The translations under genes and the position numbers were made by a program. From contig NZ_JACJHR010000032.1 in assembly GCF_014174495.1 (NCBI RefSeq), positions 34,966-98,965 of the forward strand: DNA of 64,000 nucleotides, in the 5' to 3' direction. Position 1 is the stretch's first letter; each line of letters starts with the position of its first letter. The DNA comes from Amycolatopsis echigonensis (GTDB lineage Bacteria; Actinomycetota; Actinomycetes; Mycobacteriales; Pseudonocardiaceae). Of the stretch, positions 25,366-33,981 are shown piece by piece. A model generated the notes under the pieces. It ran no database searches, was not told the origin of the DNA, and saw nothing but the letters and a program-made list of their open reading frames with translations.

Positions 25366-25906
25366 GGATTTCCTTGGTGGACTTGACGGTCGCGAAGCCG
25401 CCGCCGTGCAGGTTCGTCGCGGTTGCCCGGGAGAGTTCTTCGGCGGTCAGGGTGGTGCCGTCCGGGCCTGCGAGGTCGAAGGTGAAGGTGGCGTCCAGGG
25501 CGAAAGTTACGTCGTAGCCTAGGTTTCCGCCCATGCGCGCGGTGGTTTCGCAGCAGAAGTTGGTTTGGATTCCGGCCAGGACGAAACTGGTGATGCCTCG
25601 GGTGGTGAACCAGCCGTCGAGATCGACGTCGCCGAGGAAAGCCGAGTTCACCTTCTTGCCGAACACCAAGTCCGGGCGCGCACCGGCCAGTTCGGGTTTG
25701 AAGTCGTTGCCTGGCTGCCCGGGCCGGAGAGGCGAATCGGGCTTGATCGAATCGTGGTGCACGAGCACGACCGGGTCGTGGCGGTCCTGCCAAGCCCGCA
25801 GCAGGGCCTTGATGTTCGCCTCCGCATCGGGGTTGTTGCGCGGACCCCAGAACGCGGCGTCGTCGAAACCTTGCTGGACGTCGATCAGCAGCAGTGCGGT
25901 AGTCAT
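25349..25906 (-). CDS. Cysteine hydrolase of the isochorismatase family
   Basis: The 185-residue protein has the isochorismatase-like triad: D9 (LLLIDVQ), a lysine in FGKKVNSAF (K84 or K85) and nucleophile C118 in GIQTNFCCETTAR. Members cleave amides such as nicotinamide or carbamates, but isochorismatase activity cannot be assumed. It is divergent from a GlxA-type regulator, a common pairing, and overlaps the ehuA end by 17 bases. Confidence 0.85.
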   Translation of the reverse strand: MTTALLLIDVQQGFDDAAFWGPRNNPDAEANIKALLRAWQDRHDPVVLVHHDSIKPDSPLRPGQPGNDFKPELAGARPDLVFGKKVNSAFLGDVDLDGWFTTRGITSFVLAGIQTNFCCETTARMGGNLGYDVTFALDATFTFDLAGPDGTTLTAEELSRATATNLHGGGFATVKSTKEILTPDR

Positions 25907-25976
25907 GGCTCGATTCTGTCCGGGGGAGCGCGCCGCGGGGAGTGGCATAAGACGCGCGATGCGGTACTTTTCTGCC

Positions 25977-26975
25977 ATGCACACGATCGGGGTGCTGCTC
26001 CTGCCCGGCAGCCGGATGTTCGACCTCGCGGTGATCGCGGAGGTGTGGGCGCAGGATCGCACCGACAGCGGCATCGGTCCGTTCACCGTGCGCGTGTGCG
26101 CGCCCGGGCGAGGGCGGACGCGCGTGTCGCCGTTCGGTGAAGTCGTTGCGACGCATGGTCTTTCCGGGCTCGGCGACTGCGACCTGGTTCTCTCCCCGGG
26201 ACGGGACGATCCGCTGGCGGAAGTTCCCGCCGCTGCTCAGGCCGCGCTTCGGCGGGCTCATCGTGCCGGTGCGACGGTCGCCGGGCTTTGCTCCGGGGCC
26301 TTCACGCTCGCCGCGGCCGGGCTGCTCGACGGGCGGCCTGCCACCACGCATTGGCGCGACCTGGACGCACTCGCGACGGCGGCACCAGCTGCGGATCTCC
26401 GTCGCGACGTGCTGTACACCGAGAAGGACGGCGTGCTCACCTCTGCGGGCGTCGTCGGCGGTCTCGATCTTTGCCTGCATCTGGTGCGCCGCGACCATGG
26501 TGCGGATGTCGCCGCGCGTCTTGCCCGGCGTCTGGTCATGCCGCCGGTGCGCGAAGGCGGTCAGCGGCAGTATGCGGAAGCTCCGTTGCCCGCCAGCGCT
26601 TCCCGGCCGAGTATCGCGTCCACAATGGACTGGACGACGACTCGGCTCGCCGACGAGATCGGCGTGCCGGATCTGGTCGAGCACGCGGGGATGAGCCCCC
26701 GGACCTTCCATCGCGAGTTCGCCGCCGCGACCGGCAGCACGCCGGGACGGTGGCTTCTCGTCCAGCGGGTGCAGCACGCGCGGCGGCTGCTGGAGACCAC
26801 GGACCTGCCGGTCGCCCGGGTGGCCGAGCGGGCCGGGCTCGGCAGCGCCGCGAACCTGCGCCGCCGGCTGCGGGCGGAGGTCGGCGTCGGTCCGGATTCC
26901 TATCGGCGTACTTTCCGTATGCCGCCGGGCGGGGTTACGGTCGGGGCATGGGCGAGTACGAGCACATCCTCGTGA
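25977..26975 (+). CDS. GlxA-type AraC regulator with DJ-1/PfpI domain
   Basis: The 332-residue protein joins an N-terminal DJ-1/PfpI amidase-like domain (residues 1-~185, with GLCSGAFTLAAAGLL around its nucleophile-like Cys) to a C-terminal AraC helix-turn-helix pair (residues ~225-315). Such GlxA-like proteins often control the adjacent hydrolase. A TACTTT hexamer ends six bases before the ATG (leaderless). Its 3' end overlaps the enoyl-CoA hydratase by 28 bases. Confidence 0.88.
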   Translation: MHTIGVLLLPGSRMFDLAVIAEVWAQDRTDSGIGPFTVRVCAPGRGRTRVSPFGEVVATHGLSGLGDCDLVLSPGRDDPLAEVPAAAQAALRRAHRAGATVAGLCSGAFTLAAAGLLDGRPATTHWRDLDALATAAPAADLRRDVLYTEKDGVLTSAGVVGGLDLCLHLVRRDHGADVAARLARRLVMPPVREGGQRQYAEAPLPASASRPSIASTMDWTTTRLADEIGVPDLVEHAGMSPRTFHREFAAATGSTPGRWLLVQRVQHARRLLETTDLPVARVAERAGLGSAANLRRRLRAEVGVGPDSYRRTFRMPPGGVTVGAWASTSTSS

Positions 26976-27721
26976 AGCGGGACGGGGACACGGTCACCAT
27001 CACGATGAACCGCGCGGCGCGGCGCAATTCGCTGTCCGGCGAGCATCTCGGCGAACTGCTGGCCGCGTTCCGCGAGGCTGGTGAGTCCGACGCGACCGGC
27101 ATCGTGCTGGCCGGCGCGGGGCCGGTGTTCTCCGCCGGACACGACTTCGGCGACGTCGCCTCCCGCGACCTCATGGGGGTACGCGAGCTGCTCACCCTGT
27201 GCACGACGCTGATGCGGACGATGGAATCGGTGCCGCAGGTGGTGATCGCCCGGGTCCACGGCCTGGCGACCGCCGCGGGCTGCCAGCTGGTGGCGTCGTG
27301 CGATCTTGCGGTCGCGGCGGAGTCGGCGGGCTTCGCCCTCCCTGGCGGCAAGGGCGGCTGGTTCTGCCACACGCCCGCGGTCCCGGTAGCGCGCGCGATC
27401 GGCCGGAAACGCCTGATGGAACTGGCTCTGACCGGCGACGTGATCGACGCGGCGACGGCGCTGGACTGGGGTCTGGTCAACCGCGTGGTCCCGGACGATT
27501 CGCTGGACGAGGCGGTGGCGGAGTTGCTCGCCCGCGCGACCCGCGGCAGCCGGGCCAGCAAGGCGATGGGGAAGCAGACCCTGTACGCCCAGCTGGACCG
27601 TCCGGAAGCGGACGCGTACGCGATCGCCGTCGAGGTGATGGCGTCGGCCTCGCAACTGCCGGGCGCTCGGGAGGGGATGGCGGCGTTCTTGGAGAAGCGC
27701 AAGCCTGACTGGACGGATTGA
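26948..27721 (+). CDS. Enoyl-CoA hydratase/isomerase family protein (ECHDC3-like)
   Basis: The 257-residue crotonase-fold protein has the oxyanion-hole segments SAGHDFGDVAS (near 62) and HGLATAAGCQLVASCDLAVA (near 105-124). The PGGKGGWFCHTPAVPVARAIGRKRLMELALTGD region is close to the ECHDC3 subgroup, which often lacks the second catalytic Glu, so true hydratase activity is uncertain. It overlaps the regulator gene and is followed by copy 2 of the palindromic element. Confidence 0.82.
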   Translation: MGEYEHILVKRDGDTVTITMNRAARRNSLSGEHLGELLAAFREAGESDATGIVLAGAGPVFSAGHDFGDVASRDLMGVRELLTLCTTLMRTMESVPQVVIARVHGLATAAGCQLVASCDLAVAAESAGFALPGGKGGWFCHTPAVPVARAIGRKRLMELALTGDVIDAATALDWGLVNRVVPDDSLDEAVAELLARATRGSRASKAMGKQTLYAQLDRPEADAYAIAVEVMASASQLPGAREGMAAFLEKRKPDWTD

Positions 27722-27743
27722 CCCCTCGGCCTGGCCTTGTGGT

Positions 27744-27810
27744 GCGGAGGTCCGTGAAGGGCTCCTTGAGGGAATCAGATTCCCTCAAGGAGCCCTTCAC
27801 GGACCTCCGC
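27744..27810. repeat. Palindromic intergenic element, copy 2 of 3
   Basis: Perfect 32-bp arms (27744-27775 and 27779-27810) with a 3-nt loop. The inner 26 bp of each arm match the other copies. It lies between convergent genes. Confidence 0.9.
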
Positions 27811-27854
27811 GCGCAGCAACCCCCACGTCGGCGGTGCCGGTGACGCAAGAGCGC

Positions 27855-28394
27855 TCAGCGGCGTTCGTGCAGCAGCAGCAATGTGTACGCCGCCACCGAT
27901 TGCGCGTCCGAGATCTCCCCGGTGGAGATCATCTTCTCCACCTCCGTCCGGCTGAACCACGCCGTCCGCATGTCCTGTTCCTCCAGCTCCCGCTCCGGCT
28001 CGCCCTCGGTGAGGCCGGTCGCGAGATACACGTGGCCGCGCTGGCTGGCCAGCCCGGGCGCGACGTCGAGCATCCCCAGTTCCGTGAACTCCGACGCCCG
28101 CAACCCGGTCTCCTCCCGCAATTCCCGCCGGGCCAGTTCGGCGGGCGGGGTCTCGGCGAGGTCGGGCGCGGTCCCCTGCGGGAATTCCCAGCGCCGCATC
28201 CCGAGCGGGTACCGGAACTGCTCGACCAGGTGCAGCCGGTCGCCGTCGAGCGGGACGACGAGGGCGTAGGTCGGTTTGTCGACCACGCCGTAGATGCCGT
28301 CGCTGCCGTCGGCGCGGCGGATGGCGTCCTCCCGCACCGTCATCCAGTTGTTCCGATACACCTCGCGGGTCGCGACACGCTGAATGGGGTCCAC
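27855..28394 (-). CDS. NUDIX hydrolase (ADP-sugar pyrophosphatase-like)
   Basis: The 179-residue protein has a NUDIX box at residues ~74-97 ending ARRELREETG, which binds the catalytic metal. The EQFRYPLGMRRWEFPQG stretch before it is typical of the ADP-ribose/ADP-sugar pyrophosphatase subgroup. The GTG start is six bases downstream of GATACT, so the mRNA may be leaderless. It is divergent from nucS. Confidence 0.85.
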   Translation of the reverse strand: MDPIQRVATREVYRNNWMTVREDAIRRADGSDGIYGVVDKPTYALVVPLDGDRLHLVEQFRYPLGMRRWEFPQGTAPDLAETPPAELARRELREETGLRASEFTELGMLDVAPGLASQRGHVYLATGLTEGEPERELEEQDMRTAWFSRTEVEKMISTGEISDAQSVAAYTLLLLHERR

Positions 28395-28431
28395 CTCGCC
28401 AGTATCGCCGAGGCTGTCCTACCCTCGGCGG

Positions 28432-28500
28432 GTGCGTCTCGTGCTCCCTTCCCAACAGGCCGGTTTCGCCAGCCCGCTCCGTGCGGGGCGGGTCCGATGA
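28432..28500 (+). CDS. Possible 22-residue leader peptide upstream of nucS
   Basis: A GTG at 28432 opens a 22-codon frame whose TGA overlaps the nucS ATG as ATGA. A TACCCT hexamer (28420-28425) ends six bases before it, so the mRNA could begin near this codon and couple translation into nucS. No database support; it may be chance. Confidence 0.3.
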   Translation: MRLVLPSQQAGFASPLRAGRVR

Positions 28501-29156
28501 GGCTCGTCGTCGCCCGGTGCCAGGTCGATTACGTCGGCAGGCTGACCGCGCATCTCCCGATGGCCAACCGCGTCCTGATGGTGAAGGCCGACGGTTCGGT
28601 GCTCGTGCACTCCGACGGCGGCTCGTACAAGCCGCTGAACTGGATGTCGCCGCCGTGCTGGCTGATCGAGGACCCGGACGTCTGGACGGTCCAGAACAAG
28701 GCGGGCGAGAAACTCGTCATCACGATCGACGAGGTCATGCACGACCTGAAGCACGACCTGGGCGTCGACCCGGGCCTGCAGAAGGACGGCGTGGAAGCGC
28801 ATCTGCAGGAACTGCTGGCCGAGCACATCAAAACCCTCGGCGACGGCTACACCCTGGTCCGCCGCGAGTACCCGACCGCGATCGGCCCGGTCGACATCAT
28901 GGCCCGCGACGCCGACGGCGGTTCGGTCGCGGTGGAGATCAAACGCCGCGGCGAGATCGACGGCGTCGAGCAGCTGACCCGGTACCTCGAACTCCTCAAC
29001 CGGGACCCGCTGCTGGCCCCGGTGCAAGGCGTGTTCGCGGCGCAGGTGATCAAGCCGCAGGCGCGGGTCCTCGCCGAGGACCGAGGGATCCGCTGCGTGG
29101 TCCTCGACTACGACGCGTTGCGCGGCACGGATTCGGACGAGTTCCGGCTGTTCTGA
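28497..29156 (+). CDS. nucS: Mismatch-specific endonuclease NucS (EndoMS)
   Basis: The 219-residue enzyme cuts mismatched DNA and is the core of the non-canonical mismatch repair that replaces MutS/MutL in most actinobacteria. The N-terminal DNA-binding part has the conserved YKPLNWMSPPCW segment. The C-terminal nuclease site is visible as D133 (GPVDIMARD) and E147/K149 (VAVEIKRRG). Size equals M. tuberculosis NucS (Rv1321). The ATG chosen gives the family start MRLVVARCQVDYVGRLTAHLP. Confidence 0.93.
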   Translation: MRLVVARCQVDYVGRLTAHLPMANRVLMVKADGSVLVHSDGGSYKPLNWMSPPCWLIEDPDVWTVQNKAGEKLVITIDEVMHDLKHDLGVDPGLQKDGVEAHLQELLAEHIKTLGDGYTLVRREYPTAIGPVDIMARDADGGSVAVEIKRRGEIDGVEQLTRYLELLNRDPLLAPVQGVFAAQVIKPQARVLAEDRGIRCVVLDYDALRGTDSDEFRLF

Positions 29157-29169
29157 TCGTATCCGCTGG

Positions 29170-29328
29170 TCAGGCCGCGCCCCGGGGATAGCTGGGGCAC
29201 GCCCGGTACGCGGCGACCGCCACGATCGACTCCCGCGCGTCCAGCGGAGTGGACGCGCGCCGGAGCGCGTGCATGCCGTTCACACGCTCGAACGGCATGC
29301 CGACCGTCTCCTGTGCCCGCCGCGACAT
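29170..29328 (-). other. Unrecognised short open frame, possible remnant
   Basis: Reading from an ATG at 29328 gives about 52 residues starting MSRRAQETVGMPFERVNG and ending SYPRGAA. It looks protein-like but has no ribosome site and matches no family I know. It may be a gene fragment. Confidence 0.2.
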
Positions 29329-29394
29329 GGAGGAGTTGAAGCCGTTCCGATTGCGCGCGCTGCCTTGAGGCCTGGGCCTCGTCACATGTTCAGG

Positions 29395-29716
29395 TCAAGC
29401 TGCGGTGGGAGCCACGTGAACCCCGGCTCCCGCGGCGGGACTCACCAGGGTCACCGAGAAGGACTTCGCGGTTTCGGTCTGGCGACGGTGAATCGTCGCG
29501 TCGATTCCCGTTGGGGTTACCAGCCGAGGTGCTGGCAGCAGCGCGTGGTCTGCGACCCAGCCCCGATCTGCCGAGACGTATGTTGCGCCGTCTCCGAGCT
29601 GCACGCTGAGTGCGCCCACCAAGTCTCCCGGGTCCACCGACGCGGCTCCCCGAACGCGCTGTTTCTGCGGATTCGACGAGTGCGCAGCCGATCGCGGCAG
29701 CCTCGGGCGCAGCCAT
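29395..29716 (-). pseudogene. Frameshifted hypothetical gene
   Basis: On the minus strand an ATG at 29716 opens a frame (MAAPEAAAIGCALVESAETARS...) that loses coding character near 29650. A different frame then continues with a convincing protein (SVDPGDLVGALSVQLGDGA..., ADRGWVADHALLPAPRLV) to a stop at 29395. Together they give about 107 residues if one frameshift is repaired. The codon third positions are less GC-rich than in neighbours. Family not recognised. Confidence 0.4.
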
Positions 29717-29749
29717 TTTGATCTTCGGTCGACGTTCGCCCCGCCGGAC

Positions 29750-30334
29750 CTAGGAAGCGAGCGGCTGCCGGTAGCGAAGCGCCTGGGTCGCGACCCGTGC
29801 TCCGAGGTGGCGTGCCGTGGCGAGGTCCGCGGCGTGGACGGCGTCCGGGCCCTGGTCGTTCCAGGTTTGCGCACCCGCGCCGAGGTAGAACCCGAGCCGG
29901 TTGTCGTCGTGTTCGCTGCTGGTGGTGGTGTTCCAGCCGGGCATCAGGCCGAGGCTGACCCAGTGCATGCCGTGCTGCGCGGCGAGCAGCGCGAGGTATT
30001 GCAGGGTGTGCAGTTTGTCGCCGCTCATCGATCCGGAGTTGGTGAACCCGGACGCGAGTTTGTCCAGCCAGCGCTGGGTCATCCAGCGTTTCGACGTCGC
30101 CTCGGCGAATGCGTGGAACGCGCCGGACGCCGATCCCATGTAGGTCGGGGTGCCGAAGACGATCGCGTCGCTGGCGTCGAGGGTTTCCCACTTCGGGTCG
30201 GTCATTTCGGCGACATCGACCAGTTCGGCGCGGGCCCCGGGCACTGACCCGGCGCCGTCGGCGACGGCCTTCGCGATCTCGAGGGTGTGCCCGTAGCCGG
30301 AGTAGTAAGCGATCGCGACGTGAACAGAGGACAT
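29750..30334 (-). CDS. Flavodoxin-family NAD(P)H:quinone oxidoreductase (WrbA-like)
   Basis: The 194-residue protein has the flavodoxin FMN phosphate loop YSGYGHTLEIAKAVADG (residues ~11-27) and the second FMN loop FGTPTYMGSASGAF (~60-73). Relatives such as WrbA reduce quinones by two electrons. A GAAAGGA ribosome site precedes the ATG. It is divergent from a TetR regulator whose operators lie between them, so it is probably induced by a quinone-like ligand. Confidence 0.85.
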   Translation of the reverse strand: MSSVHVAIAYYSGYGHTLEIAKAVADGAGSVPGARAELVDVAEMTDPKWETLDASDAIVFGTPTYMGSASGAFHAFAEATSKRWMTQRWLDKLASGFTNSGSMSGDKLHTLQYLALLAAQHGMHWVSLGLMPGWNTTTSSEHDDNRLGFYLGAGAQTWNDQGPDAVHAADLATARHLGARVATQALRYRQPLAS

Positions 30335-30349
30335 GAGCGGATCCTTTCG

Positions 30350-30403
30350 CTGTTGACGTTGATAACGCTATTGCCGTGACACCGTCATTGTCAACGTCAA
30401 CAG
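30350..30403. promoter_or_regulatory. Operator inverted repeats between flavodoxin and tetR
   Basis: CTGTTGACGTTGA (30350-30362) has its exact reverse complement TCAACGTCAACAG at 30391-30403. A further palindrome ACAGAATTCTGT lies at 30399-30410 next to the regulator minus-10. The region is AT-rich for this genome. Confidence 0.6.
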
Positions 30404-30423
30404 AATTCTGTTATCGTTGGCAC

Positions 30424-31155
30424 ATGGCACCCCAGGGGTCGGAGGACCAGCGCGAGCGCATCCTGAGCGAAGCGGTGAAACTGCTGGCCGAGGCCGGGCC
30501 GTCGGGTCTGTCCACTCGCGCGGTCGCGAACGCGGCCGGAGTGCAAACCCCGACGCTGTACCGGCTTTTCGGGGACAAGGACGGGCTGCTCGACGCCGTG
30601 GCCATCTTCGGTTTCGAGAGCTACCTCGCGGAGAAGCGCGCGTTCGAACCCAGCGAGGACCCGGTCGAAGACCTGCGCCGCGGCTGGGATGTGCACGTCG
30701 CGTTCGGGCTCGCCAACCCCGCGATCTACACGCTGATGTACGGAAACGTCCGGCCGGGCCGGCAACCCGCGGCGGCGGCGGAAAACCGGGCCATCCTGCG
30801 CGGGATGCTCGAACGCGCCAACGCGCGAGGCCTGCTCCGGGTGCCGGTCGAGGCAGCCGCGGCGGCCATCGAGGCGTCCACGACCGGCGCGGTGCTGCTC
30901 CTGCTGGCCCGGCCGGAAGAAGAGCGAGACATTCAGCTGATCCAGCCTTTGCGCGACATCGTGCTCGACGCGCTGACGGAGCAATCGGCGTCTCGCGCCG
31001 ACGAGCGTTCCCCGATAGCCGACCGCGCGGAGTCCCTGCTCGGGATCGTCGCTCCGGCCAAAGACTCCGACCCGGTGACCGACGCGGGCTTCAGCGTCTT
31101 CGAGGCCGGTCTGCTGCGCGAATGGCTCGCACGGCTCACCGAGGCCAGCCGATGA
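30424..31155 (+). CDS. TetR-family regulator
   Basis: The 243-residue protein has a TetR helix-turn-helix near residues 10-55 (GLSTRAVANAAGVQTPTLYRLFGDKDGLL). It is longer than usual, with a C-terminal extension of ~40 residues after the ligand domain. It is divergent from the flavodoxin gene and probably represses it. A TATCGT hexamer ends six bases before the ATG, indicating a leaderless mRNA and tight overlap of promoter and operator. Confidence 0.88.
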   Translation: MAPQGSEDQRERILSEAVKLLAEAGPSGLSTRAVANAAGVQTPTLYRLFGDKDGLLDAVAIFGFESYLAEKRAFEPSEDPVEDLRRGWDVHVAFGLANPAIYTLMYGNVRPGRQPAAAAENRAILRGMLERANARGLLRVPVEAAAAAIEASTTGAVLLLLARPEEERDIQLIQPLRDIVLDALTEQSASRADERSPIADRAESLLGIVAPAKDSDPVTDAGFSVFEAGLLREWLARLTEASR

Positions 31156-31191
31156 CGTCGCACCACGGCGGCAGGGAACGGCAACTGCGGT

Positions 31192-31221
31192 AAAAAGGGC
31201 CCACGACCAGGTCGTGGGCCC
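31192..31221 (-). terminator. Rho-independent terminator for the minus-strand membrane gene
   Basis: Perfect 12-bp arms GGGCCCACGACC and GGTCGTGGGCCC (31197-31208, 31210-31221) with a one-base loop. On the minus strand the stem is followed by TTTTT (31192-31196). Confidence 0.8.
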
Positions 31222-31248
31222 CTCGGCGCAGCGTCGTCCGGGAACGCC

Positions 31249-31698
31249 TCAGATCGTCGTGCCCGGTTGCGGCGCAGGTCCCGCTCGGCGCTGAGCCGCC
31301 TTCGCCTCGAACCACGCCTTGACCTGTTCCTGGAACAGCGTCGTCACCACCAGTCCGGCCAGCACCAGCCCGAGGAGGGCTTGCGGGCTGCCGGACACCA
31401 GGTTGATCAGCCCGCCGATCGCGGACAGCACCTCGCACGCCAGCATCGCCCACCGGCCCCAGTCGTAGCCGACCAGGATCGCGATGCCGGACGCCAGCAG
31501 GCCCGCGGCGAAGATGTACGACAGGAACTCGACCAGATACAGGACCCCGGCCGGATCTTGGCCGTGGTCCTGCCATCTCGCGATCTCCAGCTGGGCGAAG
31601 ATGCCGAGTATGCCGTTCAGGAGCGCCTGCAGGAACACGAACACGAGCGCGGCGCGCAGCCGTCCGGGCATGCGGAGCGGGGACGTGGGACTGGTCAT
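31249..31698 (-). CDS. Small integral membrane protein
   Basis: The 149-residue protein has four predicted membrane helices (for example ALVFVFLQALLNGILGIFA) and a short charged C-terminus (EAKAAQRR...). It resembles small actinobacterial membrane proteins with no known role. The ATG at 31698 with a GGAAAGGA site was preferred over a much longer frame lacking hydrophobic support. Its terminator is at 31192. Confidence 0.6.
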   Translation of the reverse strand: MTSPTSPLRMPGRLRAALVFVFLQALLNGILGIFAQLEIARWQDHGQDPAGVLYLVEFLSYIFAAGLLASGIAILVGYDWGRWAMLACEVLSAIGGLINLVSGSPQALLGLVLAGLVVTTLFQEQVKAWFEAKAAQRRAGPAPQPGTTI

Positions 31699-31986
31699 CG
31701 CGAAGGGGGTCCTTTCCGAAGATCTTCGAAGGTGCCGGGATCTTATGGGCGGAGGCGGGCAACCTTCCCGAATCGGGTGAATCTGTGACCTTGGTGAGTC
31801 CTTGTCCGGCGAAGCGACAGGACTCAACACCGGTCCGTCCGGGCACGCGGAATGCACAGGTCAGCGGCAGGTTGGTGAAAAACCGCGGTGTCGGGGTGCC
31901 TCTTCGGAATCCATGCAGTACTGTGCCGGTCTGACAGGAACGATGGTGTTTTCTGTGTAAGAATGTTTGATTCGGAGGTGGCAGGG

Positions 31987-33684
31987 GTGCCGTTCCTCGC
32001 CGACGCGAACTTGCGGCTCGACGCGAGTCCGATCGACTACATCGAGTTGGCGTTCTATTTCGTCCTGGTGCTCGGCATCGGCTATCTCGCGCGAAGGCAG
32101 GTGTCGAGCAGTCTCGACTTCCTGCTGTCGGGCCGGTCGCTGCCCGCGTGGGTCACCGGTCTGGCGTTCATTTCCGCGAACCTCGGCGCGGTCGAGGTCA
32201 TGGGCATGTCGGCCAACGGCGTCCTCTACGGACTCCCGACCGTCCATTACTTCTGGATCGGCGCCATCCCGGCGATGCTGTTCCTCGGCCTGGTGATGAT
32301 GCCGTTCTACTACGGCTCGAAGGTCCGCAGCGTGCCCGAGTTCATGCGCCGCCGGTTCGGGCCGACCGCGCACCTGGTCAACGGCATCAGCTTCGCCGCG
32401 GCGCAGATCCTCATCGCCGGCGCGAACCTGTTCCTCCTGGCCAGCGTCGTGAACCTGCTGCTGGGCTGGCCGCTGTGGGTGTCGATCGTCGTCGCGGCCG
32501 CCATCGTGCTCGCGTACACCGCGCTGGGCGGCCTGTCCGCCGCGATCTACAACGAGGTGCTGCAGTTCTTCGTGATCGTCGTGGCGCTGCTGCCGCTCAC
32601 CATCGTCGGCCTGGTCAAGGTCGGCGGCTGGCAGGGCCTGGTCGACAAGGTCACGCACAGCCCCGGCGGCACCGCGCAGCTGCACTCCTGGCCCGGCGAC
32701 AACCTGACCGGCTTCGGCAACAACTTCCTGTCCGTGCTGGGCATTGTGTTCGGCCTCGGCTTCGTGCTGTCCTTCGGGTACTGGACGACGAACTTCGTCG
32801 AGGTCCAGCGCGCGATGGCGTCGAAGAGCATGTCGGCCGCGCGGCGGACGCCGATCATCGGCGCGTTCCCGAAGATGCTGGTGCCGTTCATCGTGATCAT
32901 CCCCGGCATGATCGCGGGGGTCGTGGTGCCGGAGTACTTGAAGGACAAGGGACTTCTGCTGGCGGACAAGCCGGCCACGACCGGGGTCACCGCGAACAAC
33001 GCGCTCCTGCTGCTGATGCGCGACCTGCTGCCCAACGGCATCCTCGGCATCGCGATCGCCGGTCTGCTCGCGTCGTTCATGGCGGGCATGGCGGCCAACC
33101 TCAGCTCGTTCAACACCGTCTTCACGTACGACATCTGGCAGACGTACGTGAAGAAGGACAAGCCGGACGGCTACTACCTGAGCCTCGGCCGGAAGACCAC
33201 GGTGGGCGCGACCGTGCTGGCCATCGGCACCGCGTTCGTCGCGTCGCAGTCCGCGAACATCCTGACCTACCTGCAGGACCTGTTCTCCTTCTTCAACGCG
33301 CCGCTGTTCGCCACGTTCATCCTCGGCATGTTCTGGAAGCGGATGACCGCGGCGGCCGGGTGGACCGGTCTGGTGGCGGGCACCGCGTCGGCGATCACGA
33401 TCTGGGCGCTGTCGCAGGCGGGCGTGCTCTCGCTCGCCGGTCAGGGCACCAGCTTCGTGGCGGCGGGCACCGCGTTCGCCATCGACATCGTGGTGAGCGT
33501 CGCGGTTTCGCTGGCCACCCAGCCGAAGCCGGACTCGCAGCTGGTCGGCCTGGTCTACTCGCTCACGCCGCGCGACGCGCTCAAGCACGACGACACCGGC
33601 GAGAACGCGGGCTGGTACCGCAAGCCGGGCCTGCTGGCCGGCATCGTCCTCGTGCTCACCATCGCTCTCAACATCATCTTCTGA
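31987..33684 (+). CDS. Sodium:solute symporter (SSS family)
   Basis: The ~565-residue transporter has about 13 helices and the SSS pattern, including FLLSGRSLPAWVTGLAFISANLGA near the N-terminus and YTALGGLSAAIYNEVLQFF. The GTG at 31987 has a GGAGG site eight bases upstream; in-frame starts at 31963 (ATG) and 31978 are alternatives. The subtype (sugar, proline, monocarboxylate) is not clear. It is followed after ten bases by a small two-helix partner. Confidence 0.85.
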   Translation: MPFLADANLRLDASPIDYIELAFYFVLVLGIGYLARRQVSSSLDFLLSGRSLPAWVTGLAFISANLGAVEVMGMSANGVLYGLPTVHYFWIGAIPAMLFLGLVMMPFYYGSKVRSVPEFMRRRFGPTAHLVNGISFAAAQILIAGANLFLLASVVNLLLGWPLWVSIVVAAAIVLAYTALGGLSAAIYNEVLQFFVIVVALLPLTIVGLVKVGGWQGLVDKVTHSPGGTAQLHSWPGDNLTGFGNNFLSVLGIVFGLGFVLSFGYWTTNFVEVQRAMASKSMSAARRTPIIGAFPKMLVPFIVIIPGMIAGVVVPEYLKDKGLLLADKPATTGVTANNALLLLMRDLLPNGILGIAIAGLLASFMAGMAANLSSFNTVFTYDIWQTYVKKDKPDGYYLSLGRKTTVGATVLAIGTAFVASQSANILTYLQDLFSFFNAPLFATFILGMFWKRMTAAAGWTGLVAGTASAITIWALSQAGVLSLAGQGTSFVAAGTAFAIDIVVSVAVSLATQPKPDSQLVGLVYSLTPRDALKHDDTGENAGWYRKPGLLAGIVLVLTIALNIIF

Positions 33685-33694
33685 GGAGGCCCGC

Positions 33695-33970
33695 ATGACC
33701 GAGAAAACCTCGCGGCCGCACAAGGCGGGCGCCTTCGACATCCGATTGATCATCGCGCTGCTGCTCGGCGTCTACGGCGTGATCCTCACGATCATGGGCG
33801 CCGGGTTCACCAGCGACGACGATCTGAAGAAGGCCGCCGACGTGAACATCAACCTCTGGTCGGGCATCGGCCTGCTGGTGGTGACCGCGTTGTTCGTGCT
33901 GTGGGCGGTGCTGCGGCCGCTGGTCGTGCCGCCGAGCACCGAACTGGCGGAAGAGTCACCCTCCGAATAA
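33695..33970 (+). CDS. Small two-helix membrane protein coupled to the symporter
   Basis: The 91-residue protein has two membrane helices (IIALLLGVYGVILTIMGAGF and GIGLLVVTALFVLWAVLRPL) and a charged tail. An AGGAGG site precedes its ATG, ten bases after the symporter stop. Small membrane proteins next to SSS transporters are common in actinobacteria and may assist them; this role is inference. Confidence 0.65.
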   Translation: MTEKTSRPHKAGAFDIRLIIALLLGVYGVILTIMGAGFTSDDDLKKAADVNINLWSGIGLLVVTALFVLWAVLRPLVVPPSTELAEESPSE

Positions 33971-33981
33971 CCGGGTTGCGC

